DNA from: Comamonas sp. lk
Lineage (GTDB): Bacteria > Pseudomonadota > Gammaproteobacteria > Burkholderiales > Burkholderiaceae_C
DNA length: 11,482 nt
Reading direction: 5' to 3'
Assembly (NCBI GenBank): GCA_945875225.1
Contig: CAMCJY010000032.1
Location: forward strand, 1-11,482
The translations under genes were made by a program, and so were the position numbers. Within the stretch, counting starts at the first letter, position 1; each line of letters opens with the position of its first letter. The notes beneath the pieces were generated by a model. That model saw nothing but the letters and a program-made list of their open reading frames with translations. It ran no database searches and was not told where the DNA came from. Below, one piece after another: positions 1-6,888 of this stretch.

Positions 1-415
1 ATCGCTTGCCTTTGAGGGTGTTAATCAGCGTGGACTTGCCCACATTGGGAATGCCGCAAATCAGCACGCGCATGGGTTTGGCCATGCCGCCGCGCAAGGG
101 CGCGAGTTGGTGGCAGGCCTCGACCAGGGCGCGCGCCGGTGTGGTCATGCCCGCGTCCAGCGGCAGCGCGCGCACGCCGGGCATGGCGTTGTAATGGGCC
201 AGCCACTGGGCGGTGCGCGCCGGGTCAGCCAGGTCTTGCTTGTTCAGCACTTTGAGCGCCGGCTTGCCGCGCGTGAGTTCGGCCAGCATCGGGTTGGCGC
301 TGGAGCCCGGTAAGCGCGCGTCCAGCAGCTCGATAACCACGTCAATATCCCGGATGCGCTCGCCAATGGCTTTGCGCGTCAGGTGCATATGCCCGGGAAA
401 CCACTGTATCGCCAT
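1..415 (-). CDS. ylqF: YlqF/RbgA-type ribosome biogenesis GTPase (N-terminal part, cut by window edge)
   Basis: The first 138 residues of a circularly permuted GTPase of the YlqF/RbgA family, which in known members acts in the cytoplasm on late assembly of the large ribosomal subunit. The protein opens with MAIQWFPGHM, the family's typical N-terminus, which fixes the start at 415. The permuted motif order is visible: G4 NKQD at residues 58-61 comes before the P-loop G1 motif GIPNVGKST at 121-129. G3 and the C-terminal domain lie beyond the left edge. The Shine-Dalgarno is weak (AGAGAA about 8 bases upstream). gshA is the next gene upstream on the same strand, 118 bases away with a hairpin in the gap, so co-transcription is possible but unproven. 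Family identity is secure. The function is known from Bacillus homologues and inferred here. Confidence 0.93.
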   Translation of the reverse strand, partial: MAIQWFPGHMHLTRKAIGERIRDIDVVIELLDARLPGSSANPMLAELTRGKPALKVLNKQDLADPARTAQWLAHYNAMPGVRALPLDAGMTTPARALVEACHQLAPLRGGMAKPMRVLICGIPNVGKSTLINTLKGKR

Positions 416-450
416 ATTCTTGTTCTCTGTGCCGAGGGGAATGCGCGATT

Positions 451-513
451 GTCCGGTACTTTGGCGGACGTCTATGCGCTGCTTGCGCATGGCACTTTGC
501 GCACCAAGCAGCG
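451..513. repeat. Intergenic hairpins between gshA and ylqF
   Basis: Two inverted repeats lie in the gap between gshA and ylqF. The stronger one has CGCTGCT (477-483) followed by TGCGCA (484-489), an 8-base loop, TGCGCA (498-503), a 3-base bulge, and AGCAGCG (507-513), giving 13 base pairs in all. A smaller one pairs GTCCG (451-455) with CGGAC (465-469). Neither is followed by a T-run on the minus strand, so they are not classical intrinsic terminators. They may attenuate transcription, stabilise the end of the gshA mRNA, or have no function. Confidence 0.5.
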
Positions 514-533
514 TTGAGGCGCAAGGACTGCGT

Positions 534-2060
534 TTAAGCCGTGGGCCGCCCCAGCCGCGCCGGCGAAAGGTATTGCTGCAAATAAGCGTCAAAAGGCTGG
601 GTGTCTGCCGTTTCAATTTCGCGCTGTCGCTCCAACGAGGCCTGCGCCAATTGCTGGAAGTGCGCCAACTCGTGCGGTTCGAGGGGGCGTGCCAGTTCCT
701 GCGCTTTGGTTTGCTGCGAAAGACTGCGCACGAAAGCAGAGAACGATCCGCCATGGTCTTCGCGCATAACTTGCAGCACACGGGCCGAGGGCAGGCTGTC
801 TGGGTGCGTCAAGCCATGCTGTGCCAGCTCGACCGCTTGCGCGTACTCGCTACCGCCGTGGGCTTGGTCTAGTGCCTGGGCAACTGGGCGCAACTGGGCC
901 ACGATATCCAGACCCCAGGTGGTCAGGTCCACCATGTCATCACCCCGCTGCAATTGCAAACCGGGTTCGCGGCCCCGCTCGGCGACGCATTGCTGGTTGC
1001 GGGACATGGCCGCGATTTCGGTCGGGCTGTCCTGCGGGCTGGGCTGGCTCAGGCAGTGCAGCAAAAACACGTCCAAAAACCGCAAAGTGGAGGCGCTAAT
1101 ACCGACCGGCTCGAAGGGATCCAGATCCATCAAGCGCACTTCCACGTATTCCACGCCGCGTTCGCGCAGCGCGTGCAGCGGGCGCTCACCCTGGAAGATG
1201 ACGCGCTTGGGCCGGATGGTGCCGTAAAACTCGTTTTCGATTTGCAGCAAACTGGTCGCCAATTGTTTAAAGCTGCCGTCGGCATTACGCACGCCGATGT
1301 CCACATACGGCGCATAGGGCTCCGTCAGCGCCTGGTGCAGCGAGGCGGCATAGCCTTCCAAGCTGTTGTAGCTGACAGCCAACGCGCTTTGCGCATCGCT
1401 TTGGTAGCCCAGGCGCCCCATGCGTAGCGATGTGGCATACGGCAGACCCATGGTGCCGGGATGCAATTCCTGCAAAGAGTGGCTGCGGCCTTGCACAAAA
1501 GTGGAACACACCGCAGGCGAGGCGCCAAACAAATACAAAAGCAAAAACGCATGACGGCGGAAATTGCGTATCAGCGCGAAATAGTCCTGGCTGGATACCT
1601 CGGGCAAAGACCAGTTGTAGTGGATGCCCGAGATGGTTTGCATGCGCCGCCCGTAGCGGTAGCCCAGACCGCTGCGGTACACGGTTTTGGCCTGGCCCAC
1701 GTTAGAGCTGCCGAACTGGCCCAGCGGAATCGCATCGTCTGTTGGCAGGCCACAGGGCATGCTGGACACCCAAAGCATCTCTTCGCCCATGGATGCCAAT
1801 GTGTAGTTCTGCACGCGGCGCAGTTCGTCCAGGCAGTCTTCAATGCCCGCATGCACGCCGGTGATCAACTCAATCTGGGATTCACTGAAATCGGTGGTGA
1901 TGTGCGGATGCGTCAGCGCCGAGCCCAGCGCTCGCGGATGGGGCGTGGCCGCCAATGCGCCGTTGCTAAAGGAGCGCAGGCTTTCTTTTTCAATACCCCG
2001 GCGCATACCTTGCAGTTGCTGCGCCGGGAAGCCTTCACGGGCCCAATTGCTTTCACTCAT
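534..2060 (-). CDS. gshA: Glutamate-cysteine ligase GshA (E. coli-type)
   Basis: Gamma-glutamylcysteine synthetase joins glutamate and cysteine using ATP, the first and usually limiting step of glutathione synthesis in the cytoplasm. The 508-residue product is close to E. coli GshA (518). Family signatures are RGIEKESLR at residues 21-29, GIHYNWSLP at 145-153, YLFGASPA at 176-183, LQIENEFYGTIRPKR at 272-286 and YVEVRLMDLDPFEPVG at 305-320. The reading frame stays open upstream to a TTG at 2141. I chose the ATG at 2060 because MSESNWAREG brings the conserved N-terminal motif to the usual distance and an AAAAGGG stretch lies about 10 bases upstream. gshB is not in the window. The next gene upstream is the SDR, 159 bases away, so gshA probably has its own promoter, though I see no convincing -35/-10 pair. 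Confidence 0.95.
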   Translation of the reverse strand: MSESNWAREGFPAQQLQGMRRGIEKESLRSFSNGALAATPHPRALGSALTHPHITTDFSESQIELITGVHAGIEDCLDELRRVQNYTLASMGEEMLWVSSMPCGLPTDDAIPLGQFGSSNVGQAKTVYRSGLGYRYGRRMQTISGIHYNWSLPEVSSQDYFALIRNFRRHAFLLLYLFGASPAVCSTFVQGRSHSLQELHPGTMGLPYATSLRMGRLGYQSDAQSALAVSYNSLEGYAASLHQALTEPYAPYVDIGVRNADGSFKQLATSLLQIENEFYGTIRPKRVIFQGERPLHALRERGVEYVEVRLMDLDPFEPVGISASTLRFLDVFLLHCLSQPSPQDSPTEIAAMSRNQQCVAERGREPGLQLQRGDDMVDLTTWGLDIVAQLRPVAQALDQAHGGSEYAQAVELAQHGLTHPDSLPSARVLQVMREDHGGSFSAFVRSLSQQTKAQELARPLEPHELAHFQQLAQASLERQREIETADTQPFDAYLQQYLSPARLGRPTA

Positions 2061-2167
2061 GCCAGTCGGCCCTTTTAATTTTTCGCTCGTACTGAAGGTA
2101 GCACAGTAGGGTGTAACTGGGGTGAACGGCACCGATTGCAAGAGCGCCGCACAGGGGAATAGATGGG

Positions 2168-2190
2168 AAGGCGCGCAAGCGCGCGCTTTT
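2168..2190. repeat. GC-rich hairpin after the SDR gene
   Basis: AAG-g-CGCGC and GCGCG-CTT pair across a 4-base loop, with one bulged G, within the 159 bases between the SDR stop and the gshA start. The T-run (TTTT at 2187-2190) lies on the plus-strand side, where no gene needs terminating. On the minus strand the hairpin is followed by CTTCCC. It could be a weak terminator or pause site for the SDR transcript. Nothing else was recognised in this gap. Confidence 0.3.
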
Positions 2191-2219
2191 GGCGCTAGGG
2201 CAAGGGGTTTGCGCGCAGA

Positions 2220-3128
2220 TTAACGTAGGTGCCGCCCAGCGCGGCCTATTTCATGTGCGCCCTGGGCAGCCCCGCTGGCAGGGATTTGGAACTTCGCGGT
2301 ATCGACAACTTCGGTTAATTGGGCCTGCAATCGTTCGTCCGCACCCTCGCCTAATCCAATCCAGCTACCTTCGCTCAGCGTGATATGGGCCGCTTCGACG
2401 CTGCCAGCACCGGCGCACAAAATCGTACGGGTGGGCGCGTCCTGGGCCACGAGCGCCAGCATGGCCGGCACCACCGCCTCAGGCTGCAAGGCGGCAAGCA
2501 CCGGCTCGGGCATCAAGCCGGCGGTCATGCGCGTAGCGGCGGTGGGTGCCAGGCAATTGACGTGGATATTGCTTTTTGCACCTTCTATGGACAGCGTCTG
2601 CATCAGCCCGACCAGCGCCATCTTGGCCGCGCCATAGTTGCTCTGCCCAAAATTTCCGTACAGGCCGCTGCTGGAAGTCGTCATCAGGATGCGGCCGTAT
2701 TTTTGCGCAATCATGTGCGGCCAGACGGCTTTGCTGCAATGGACCGCGCCCATTAGATGCACTTCCAGCACCAGGCGGAAGTCGTCTAGTTCCATCTTGG
2801 CAAAACTTTTGTCCCGCAAGATACCGGCGTTATTGACCAAAATATCGATACGGCCCCAGGCGCCCATGGTTTCTTGCACCAGGGCCTGCACCGCCACGAA
2901 ATCGGTAACCGATGCGCTATTGGCCATGGCCGTGCCACCGGCAGCGCTGATTTCGGCCACCACCGCCTCGGCAACCGTGGCCGAGCCACCCGATCCGTCA
3001 ACCGCGCCACCCAGGTCATTGACCACCACTTTGGCACCGCGTGCCGCCAAGGCCAAGGCGTGCAAGCGGCCCAAACCACCGCCCGCGCCAGTCACAATCG
3101 CTACACGGTCTTTGAAATCTATCGGCAT
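2220..3128 (-). CDS. SDR-family (3R)-hydroxyacyl-CoA dehydrogenase-like protein (MFE-2/HSD17B4-type domain)
   Basis: A 302-residue classical short-chain dehydrogenase. It has the nucleotide-binding TGAGGGLG at residues 13-20, an acidic residue after beta-2 (NDLGG, D38) that favours NAD over NADP, NNAG at 99-102, and catalytic S152, Y165 and K169 (YGAAK). The stretches VVVNDLGG, NNAGILRDKSFAKM, MTTSSSGLYGNFGQSNYGAAK and IEGAKSNIHVN closely resemble the dehydrogenase domain of peroxisomal multifunctional enzyme type 2, which oxidises (3R)-hydroxyacyl-CoA. Unlike MFE-2 there is no hydratase or SCP2 domain. The C-terminal 30 residues lie outside the SDR core. The ATG at 3128 has an AGGA Shine-Dalgarno at 3135-3138; the frame runs upstream to 3218 but lacks support there. 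It is divergent from the Nudix gene. The exact substrate is inferred; another acyl-CoA or alcohol dehydrogenase role is possible. Confidence 0.85.
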   Translation of the reverse strand: MPIDFKDRVAIVTGAGGGLGRLHALALAARGAKVVVNDLGGAVDGSGGSATVAEAVVAEISAAGGTAMANSASVTDFVAVQALVQETMGAWGRIDILVNNAGILRDKSFAKMELDDFRLVLEVHLMGAVHCSKAVWPHMIAQKYGRILMTTSSSGLYGNFGQSNYGAAKMALVGLMQTLSIEGAKSNIHVNCLAPTAATRMTAGLMPEPVLAALQPEAVVPAMLALVAQDAPTRTILCAGAGSVEAAHITLSEGSWIGLGEGADERLQAQLTEVVDTAKFQIPASGAAQGAHEIGRAGRHLR

Positions 3129-3151
3129 AAGATGTCCTGCAAGAAATAGGA

Positions 3152-3170
3152 GCTGTGCACCCTGCACAGC
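3152..3170. promoter_or_regulatory. Perfect 8+3+8 dyad in the divergent SDR/Nudix intergenic region
   Basis: GCTGTGCA (3152-3159), a CCC spacer and TGCACAGC (3163-3170) form a perfect inverted repeat in the 107 bases between the two divergent starts, 23 bases upstream of the SDR ATG. This is a plausible place for an operator. It could equally be a hairpin in the SDR mRNA leader close to the Shine-Dalgarno. No regulator gene lies nearby. Confidence 0.45.
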
Positions 3171-3235
3171 CAAACCGCCAACTCTACTGCAAGCCTCAGG
3201 GCTACTAAGCCAAGACACGCAACTAAAGCGACATC

Positions 3236-4120
3236 ATGGAACTGAACTCCGAAATCCCCACCGCCCCGCCCCGTGATGCCGCCACCGTCGTGATATTGCG
3301 CGATGGCCCCCAAGGGCCGGAAGTGTTTTTGGTCAAGCGCCATGGCCTGTCGGACGTCTTGGGTGGCGCCTATGTGTTTCCCGGCGGCAAGATGGACGCA
3401 GCCGATAGTGCACCCGGGCACCATGCTTACCTGGACCAAAGCCCAGAGCAACTGCACGCCGCCCTGGGCGAGCAGGACACCGCGCCGGCCACCGCCTGCG
3501 GCCTTTTTATCGCTGCGCTGCGCGAAACCTATGAGGAGGCGGGCGTGCTGTTTGCCCACAGCGACGGGCCAGCAAGCCAAGCCGCCTCGATAACAGCCGC
3601 ACCGGCGCCAGCCCAGAGCAATGACTTTCACCAGCGCCTGCGTAGCGGCAGCTTGCGCCTGCAAACCCTGGCGGTGCATCCCTGGTCGCGCTGGATTACG
3701 CCGCGCATGCCCTCGGTGACGAATAAGCGCTTCGATACCCGGTTCTTTATCTCGGTGATGCCGGCGGGTCAGCACGCGGCGCATGATGACTTTGAAGCCA
3801 CCGAAAGCGCCTGGTTGCGCCCGCGCGTAGCACTAGAACAATATTGGGAGCGGGAGATTGAGCTGGCGCCGCCCCAAATAATGAGCCTGGCGCATTTATC
3901 GCGCTACCACAGCGCGGAACAAGCCATGGCAGCCGCCCGGGCGGCTATGCCACCGGTCATCATGCCCGAGGCCTTCCATGAAAACGAGGAGCGCGTGATC
4001 TGCTACCCCGGCCACGCGCGCCACCCCATCGGGCAGCGCGCCTTGCCCGGCCCGCTGCAACTGTTCTGGCGCAACAAGCGCTTTGAGCCCGAGGGCGGTT
4101 TTGAAGCGCTCTTTACTTAA
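3236..4120 (+). CDS. NUDT19-like Nudix hydrolase (probable CoA/acyl-CoA diphosphatase)
   Basis: A 294-residue Nudix protein. The fold starts with AATVVILRDG and continues with VFLVKRH and GAYVFPGGKMD. The Nudix box is split: the Gly-rich start (G50-G51) is separated from RETYEEAGVL (R96, E97, E100, E101, G103) by 45 positions rather than the usual 14, an insertion of about 31 residues. A long insertion at this place is a hallmark of NUDT19/RP2, which hydrolyses CoA and acyl-CoA to phosphopantetheine species and 3',5'-ADP. The later WITPRMPSVTNKRFDTRFFI (residues 153-172) also fits that family. The glutamate normally found within the first half of the box is not obvious. The ATG at 3236 is preceded by an in-frame TAA at 3224-3226, with only a weak AAAG Shine-Dalgarno. 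It is the only plus-strand gene here, divergent from the SDR and convergent with katG. The substrate is inferred. Confidence 0.87.
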   Translation: MELNSEIPTAPPRDAATVVILRDGPQGPEVFLVKRHGLSDVLGGAYVFPGGKMDAADSAPGHHAYLDQSPEQLHAALGEQDTAPATACGLFIAALRETYEEAGVLFAHSDGPASQAASITAAPAPAQSNDFHQRLRSGSLRLQTLAVHPWSRWITPRMPSVTNKRFDTRFFISVMPAGQHAAHDDFEATESAWLRPRVALEQYWEREIELAPPQIMSLAHLSRYHSAEQAMAAARAAMPPVIMPEAFHENEERVICYPGHARHPIGQRALPGPLQLFWRNKRFEPEGGFEALFT

Positions 4121-4139
4121 AGCTTTATCGCCTCAAAGC

Positions 4140-4183
4140 AAAAACGCTGGCGGAGCCCCAAAAACCTTGGACTCGCACCAGCG
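4140..4183 (-). terminator. Intrinsic terminator for katG
   Basis: Read on the minus strand, CGCTGG-TG (4183-4176) pairs with the partner CG-CCAGCG ending at 4145. After a bulged C, GAG and TCC pair with CTC and GGG, leaving a loop of about 10 bases. The stem has about 14 base pairs and is followed directly by TTTTT (4144-4140). It lies 61 bases past the katG stop and is the best-formed terminator for that gene. Confidence 0.7.
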
Positions 4184-4206
4184 CCAAAAGTGAAGACTTG
4201 GTTTTT
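4184..4206 (+). terminator. Weak plus-strand terminator for the Nudix gene
   Basis: CCA..AGT (4184-4191, two bases bulged) pairs with ACTTGG (4196-4201) across a GAAG loop and is followed by TTTTT (4202-4206). The stem is short, about 6 base pairs. The neighbouring CGCTGG/CCAGCG stem just upstream may help. Placement 64 bases past the Nudix stop suits a convergent gene pair. Confidence 0.4.
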
Positions 4207-4211
4207 ATAGA

Positions 4212-4237
4212 CCCCCCGCCTCAGCAGAGACAGGGGG
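4212..4237 (-). terminator. Hairpin immediately after the katG stop codon
   Basis: In minus-strand RNA an 11-base-pair stem forms (CCCCC-U-GUCUC against GAGGC-G-GGGGG) around a UGCU tetraloop, with two G-U wobbles. On the plus strand those two pairs become C-A mismatches, so the structure favours katG mRNA. It begins 6 bases past the stop. No U-run follows, so it may protect the mRNA 3' end or act together with the terminator downstream. Confidence 0.5.
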
Positions 4238-4243
4238 ATGCCA

Positions 4244-6460
4244 TTACTGACTCAAATCAAAGCGATCCGCGTTCATCACCTTGACCCAGGCAGCCACAAA
4301 GTCTTTAACAAACTTCTGCTGGTTGTCATCCTGGGCATACAACTCTGACAGTGCACGCAATTGGGAGTTTGAACCGAAGGCCAAATCCACCCGTGTGGCG
4401 GTCCACTTGGTTGCGCCGGTCGTGCGATCACGGCCTTCATACGCGTTATCACCGGCAGGCTTCCAGTCGATGCCCATATCGACCAGATTGACAAAAAAGT
4501 CATTGGTCAACTGGCCTTGGCGCGTGGTCAGTACACCATGGGGATTGCCTTGGGCATTGGCTCCCAGCACGCGCAGACCACCGGCCAGAACCGTCATTTC
4601 AGGCGCGGACAAACCGAGCAACTGCGCTTTGTCGATCAACATTTCTTCAGGAGAGACGTTGTAGGCCGCCTTGCGATAGTTGCGAAAGCCATCAGCTTGC
4701 GGCTCGAGCACAGCAAATGACTCTGCATCCGTATGCTCTTGTGAAGCATCCATACGGCCGGGCGCAAACGGCACCTCGATCGCAACACCTGCTGCTTTGG
4801 CTGCCGCTTCCACGCCGGCGTTGCCCGCCAGCACGATCAGGTCGGCGATCGACACCCGCTTGCCGCCATCGGCGTGGGCATTGAACTGCTCTTGCACCGC
4901 GCCTAAGGCCGCCAGCACTTTGGACAGTTGCGCGGGCTGGTTGACGTCCCAGTCCTTTTGCGGGGCCAGGCGAATACGCGCGCCGTTGGCACCACCGCGT
5001 CGGTCGCTGCCGCGGTAGGTGCTTGCCGACGCCCAAGCGGTCGAAACCAACTCGCTCACCGACAGGCCACTGGCAATGATCTGCGCTTTCAGTGCCGATA
5101 TATCGGCAGCGTTGACCAAGGAATGGTTCACGGCCGGAATCGGGTCCTGCCAGATCAAGTCCTCGGCCGGCACTTCAGGTCCGAGGTACAGGCACTTGGG
5201 ACCCATATCGCGGTGGGTCAGCTTGAACCAGGCGCGTGCGTAGGCATCGGCAAATTCTTCAGGGTTGGCCTGGAAATGGCGAGAAATCTTTTCATACGCC
5301 GGGTCCATACGCAGCGAAAGATCAGCCGTGGTCATGTGCGGCGGATGCATTTTGCTGGGATCGTGTGCGTCAGGAATCATGTCCTCGGGGGCGACATTCT
5401 TGGCGCGCCATTGAATGGCACCAGCGGGGCTGTTCACTTGCTCGTACTCATACTTGAACAGCACCTTGAAATAGCCCATATCCCACTGCGTCGGATTGGG
5501 TTTCCAGGCGCCATCAAAGCCGCTGGTCGTGGTATCGCCGCCTTTGCCGCTACCGTGCTTATTGATCCAGCCAAAGCCCATGGCTTCCATGGGCGCTGCT
5601 TCGGGTTCGGGCCCGACCAAAGCGGGATCGCCCGCGCCATGCATCTTGCCAAATGTATGACCGCCAGCCACCAGTGCCACGGTCTCATAATCGTTCATTG
5701 CCATACGGGCAAAGGTTTCACGCACGTCGCGACCTGATGCAACAGGATCGGGCTTGCCGTCCGGACCCTGGGGGTTCACATAGATCAAGCCCATCTGCAC
5801 CGCTGCAAGCGGACTCTCGAGAACGCGATCACCGCTGTATCGGCTGTTGGGTTTGTCACTGGTAGCCAGCCATTCTTTCTCCATACCCCAGTAAACATCT
5901 TCCTCAGGCGCCCAAATGTCAGCGCGACCACCGCCAAAGCCAAAGGTCTTAAAGCCCATGGATTCCATAGCCACATTGCCGCCCAGCACAAACAAGTCAG
6001 CCCAGGAAATCGCGTTGCCATATTTTTTCTTAATCGGCCACAAGAGGCGGCGGGCCTTGTCCAGGTTGCCGTTGTCAGGCCAGCTATTGAGCGGTGCGAA
6101 GCGATGGTTACCGGTATTGGCGCCGCCACGGCCATCGGCGGTTCGGTAGGTACCCGCCGCATGCCAAGACATGCGGATCATCAAGCCACCGTAATGGCCC
6201 CAGTCTGCCGGCCACCAGTCCTGCGAATCGGTCATCAGCGCGACCATGTCTTTCTTGAGGGCTGCGAAATCCAATTTCTTGAAGGCCTCGGCATAGCTGT
6301 AGCCTGCATCCATCGGGTTGGACACGGGTTGATGCTGATGCAATATCGCCAGGTTTAGCTGGTTAGGCCACCAGTGCGCGTTGGACTGGGTACCTTGCTG
6401 CGCGCGGGCGCCGCCGGCACTGTGGAATGGGCATGTGCCCGCTTCTGCGATTTGACTCAT
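4244..6460 (-). CDS. katG: Catalase-peroxidase KatG
   Basis: A 738-residue bifunctional haem catalase-peroxidase, full length for the family, which destroys hydrogen peroxide. The N-terminal haem domain has distal R96, W99 and H100 (MIRMSWHAAGTYR), Y227 (GLIYVNP) and M253 (ARMAMND), which with W99 would form the Trp-Tyr-Met adduct needed for catalase activity. Proximal H268 is in GGHTFGKMHG, and S313 corresponds to Ser315 of the M. tuberculosis enzyme. The C-terminal domain repeats the fold without haem ligands (STAWASASTYRGSDRRGGANG). No signal peptide is seen, so it is cytoplasmic. The ATG at 6460 has AAGGAG (6467-6472) six bases upstream. The gene appears monocistronic: a terminator of the tct genes lies upstream, its own terminators follow, and no oxyR or ahpC is adjacent. 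Confidence 0.98.
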   Translation of the reverse strand: MSQIAEAGTCPFHSAGGARAQQGTQSNAHWWPNQLNLAILHQHQPVSNPMDAGYSYAEAFKKLDFAALKKDMVALMTDSQDWWPADWGHYGGLMIRMSWHAAGTYRTADGRGGANTGNHRFAPLNSWPDNGNLDKARRLLWPIKKKYGNAISWADLFVLGGNVAMESMGFKTFGFGGGRADIWAPEEDVYWGMEKEWLATSDKPNSRYSGDRVLESPLAAVQMGLIYVNPQGPDGKPDPVASGRDVRETFARMAMNDYETVALVAGGHTFGKMHGAGDPALVGPEPEAAPMEAMGFGWINKHGSGKGGDTTTSGFDGAWKPNPTQWDMGYFKVLFKYEYEQVNSPAGAIQWRAKNVAPEDMIPDAHDPSKMHPPHMTTADLSLRMDPAYEKISRHFQANPEEFADAYARAWFKLTHRDMGPKCLYLGPEVPAEDLIWQDPIPAVNHSLVNAADISALKAQIIASGLSVSELVSTAWASASTYRGSDRRGGANGARIRLAPQKDWDVNQPAQLSKVLAALGAVQEQFNAHADGGKRVSIADLIVLAGNAGVEAAAKAAGVAIEVPFAPGRMDASQEHTDAESFAVLEPQADGFRNYRKAAYNVSPEEMLIDKAQLLGLSAPEMTVLAGGLRVLGANAQGNPHGVLTTRQGQLTNDFFVNLVDMGIDWKPAGDNAYEGRDRTTGATKWTATRVDLAFGSNSQLRALSELYAQDDNQQKFVKDFVAAWVKVMNADRFDLSQ

Positions 6461-6501
6461 GGATGATCTCCTTGATCGGTTACTGACAACAACTGAAAAA
6501 A

Positions 6502-6507
6502 ATTATC
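6502..6507 (-). promoter_or_regulatory. Candidate -10 element of katG
   Basis: GATAAT on the minus strand matches TATAAT at five of six positions and would place the transcription start about 30-40 bases before the katG ATG. No good -35 hexamer sits at the right spacing, and a short GGTGC/GCACC dyad (6510-6521) lies just upstream. A start needing an activator is possible. Confidence 0.25.
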
Positions 6508-6620
6508 CGGGTGCAAGCACCATAGCTAGACGCGGCCTTGAAAATTGAGGATAGGAAAATACACACCGGACCCCGTGCCCGAAACCTTCAGGACTTACGT
6601 CTTGCCCATTCTGTGCTCAG

Positions 6621-6661
6621 CTATCAACTTTACTAATTGATTGTCTTTATCTATCAAATAG
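6621..6661 (-). promoter_or_regulatory. OxyR/LysR-like dyad upstream of katG
   Basis: On the minus strand, TTGATAG (6657-6651), a 7-base spacer and CAATCAA (6643-6637) form a near-perfect dyad of LysR type. Its core ATAG-ATAAAGA-CAAT matches the OxyR half-operator ATAGnTnnnAnCTAT at 8 of 10 defined positions. A second TTGATAG lies at 6627-6621, 30 bases from the first, and CTAT-TTG-ATAG straddles 6651-6661. The OxyR reading is supported by position upstream of katG, a classic OxyR target, but the unit spacing differs from the E. coli pattern and the site is about 160 bases from the start codon. Confidence 0.4.
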
Positions 6662-6820
6662 CCAAGTTCAATTCCGCTCTACCATCTTACTAGCGCCCCG
6701 TGATGCGTGCCTTGGAAAAGCCCAATTCGGCGGGCGTGTACTAGATTACCCGGCGAACATGACAATTGTTTCTCACACCGTCGTCAGTCTGCGGGTGGAC
6801 TGTAGGTCTGGTGTGGCAGC

Positions 6821-6855
6821 CAAAAAAGCCCTACAAACACTAGTTTTGCGGGGCT
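6821..6855 (-). terminator. Intrinsic terminator of the tctBA transcript
   Basis: On the minus strand AGCCC (6855-6851) pairs with GGGCT (6831-6827), and the stem continues after one C-A mismatch through a G-U pair and CAAA/TTTG, giving about 10 base pairs with a 7-base loop. A run of six T (6827-6822) closes it. It lies 34 bases past the tctA stop. Confidence 0.8.
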
Positions 6856-6888
6856 CTTTGGAGAACAAGTCGGACAATGCCCGCAAAC

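Larger units (their letters stand above)
6461..6888. other. Non-coding stretch between tctA and katG
   Basis: These 428 bases hold the katG leader and Shine-Dalgarno, a candidate -10, the OxyR-like dyad and, at 6821-6855, the tct terminator. A 55-codon plus-strand frame from an ATG at 6759 overlaps that terminator and the tctA end, and I do not consider it a gene. Between about 6665 and 6820 I see nothing recognisable. The stretch around 6640-6700 is more A+T-rich than the flanking genes, as expected for a regulatory region. Confidence 0.6.

Noticed and set aside
213..872. 219-codon plus-strand open frame across the ylqF/gshA junction
   Set aside because: It runs antisense to two well-supported genes and has low-complexity Arg/Leu-rich composition.
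2061..2141. 27-codon N-terminal extension of GshA from a TTG at 2141
   Set aside because: The extension has no family match or ribosome binding site, and the ATG at 2060 gives the expected length.
3119..3784. 221-codon minus-strand open frame opposite the Nudix gene
   Set aside because: It overlaps the SDR start and the divergent promoter region, and the Nudix motifs on the plus strand account for this DNA.
4928..5737. 269-codon plus-strand open frame inside katG
   Set aside because: katG is conserved along its full length on the other strand. The antisense product has no recognisable domain or ribosome binding site.
6692..6742. Minus-strand stretch reading YTPAELGFSKARITGR before a stop, like the tail of a real protein
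   Set aside because: It is only 16 codons, with a stop codon directly upstream in the same frame. A gene remnant is possible but cannot be supported.
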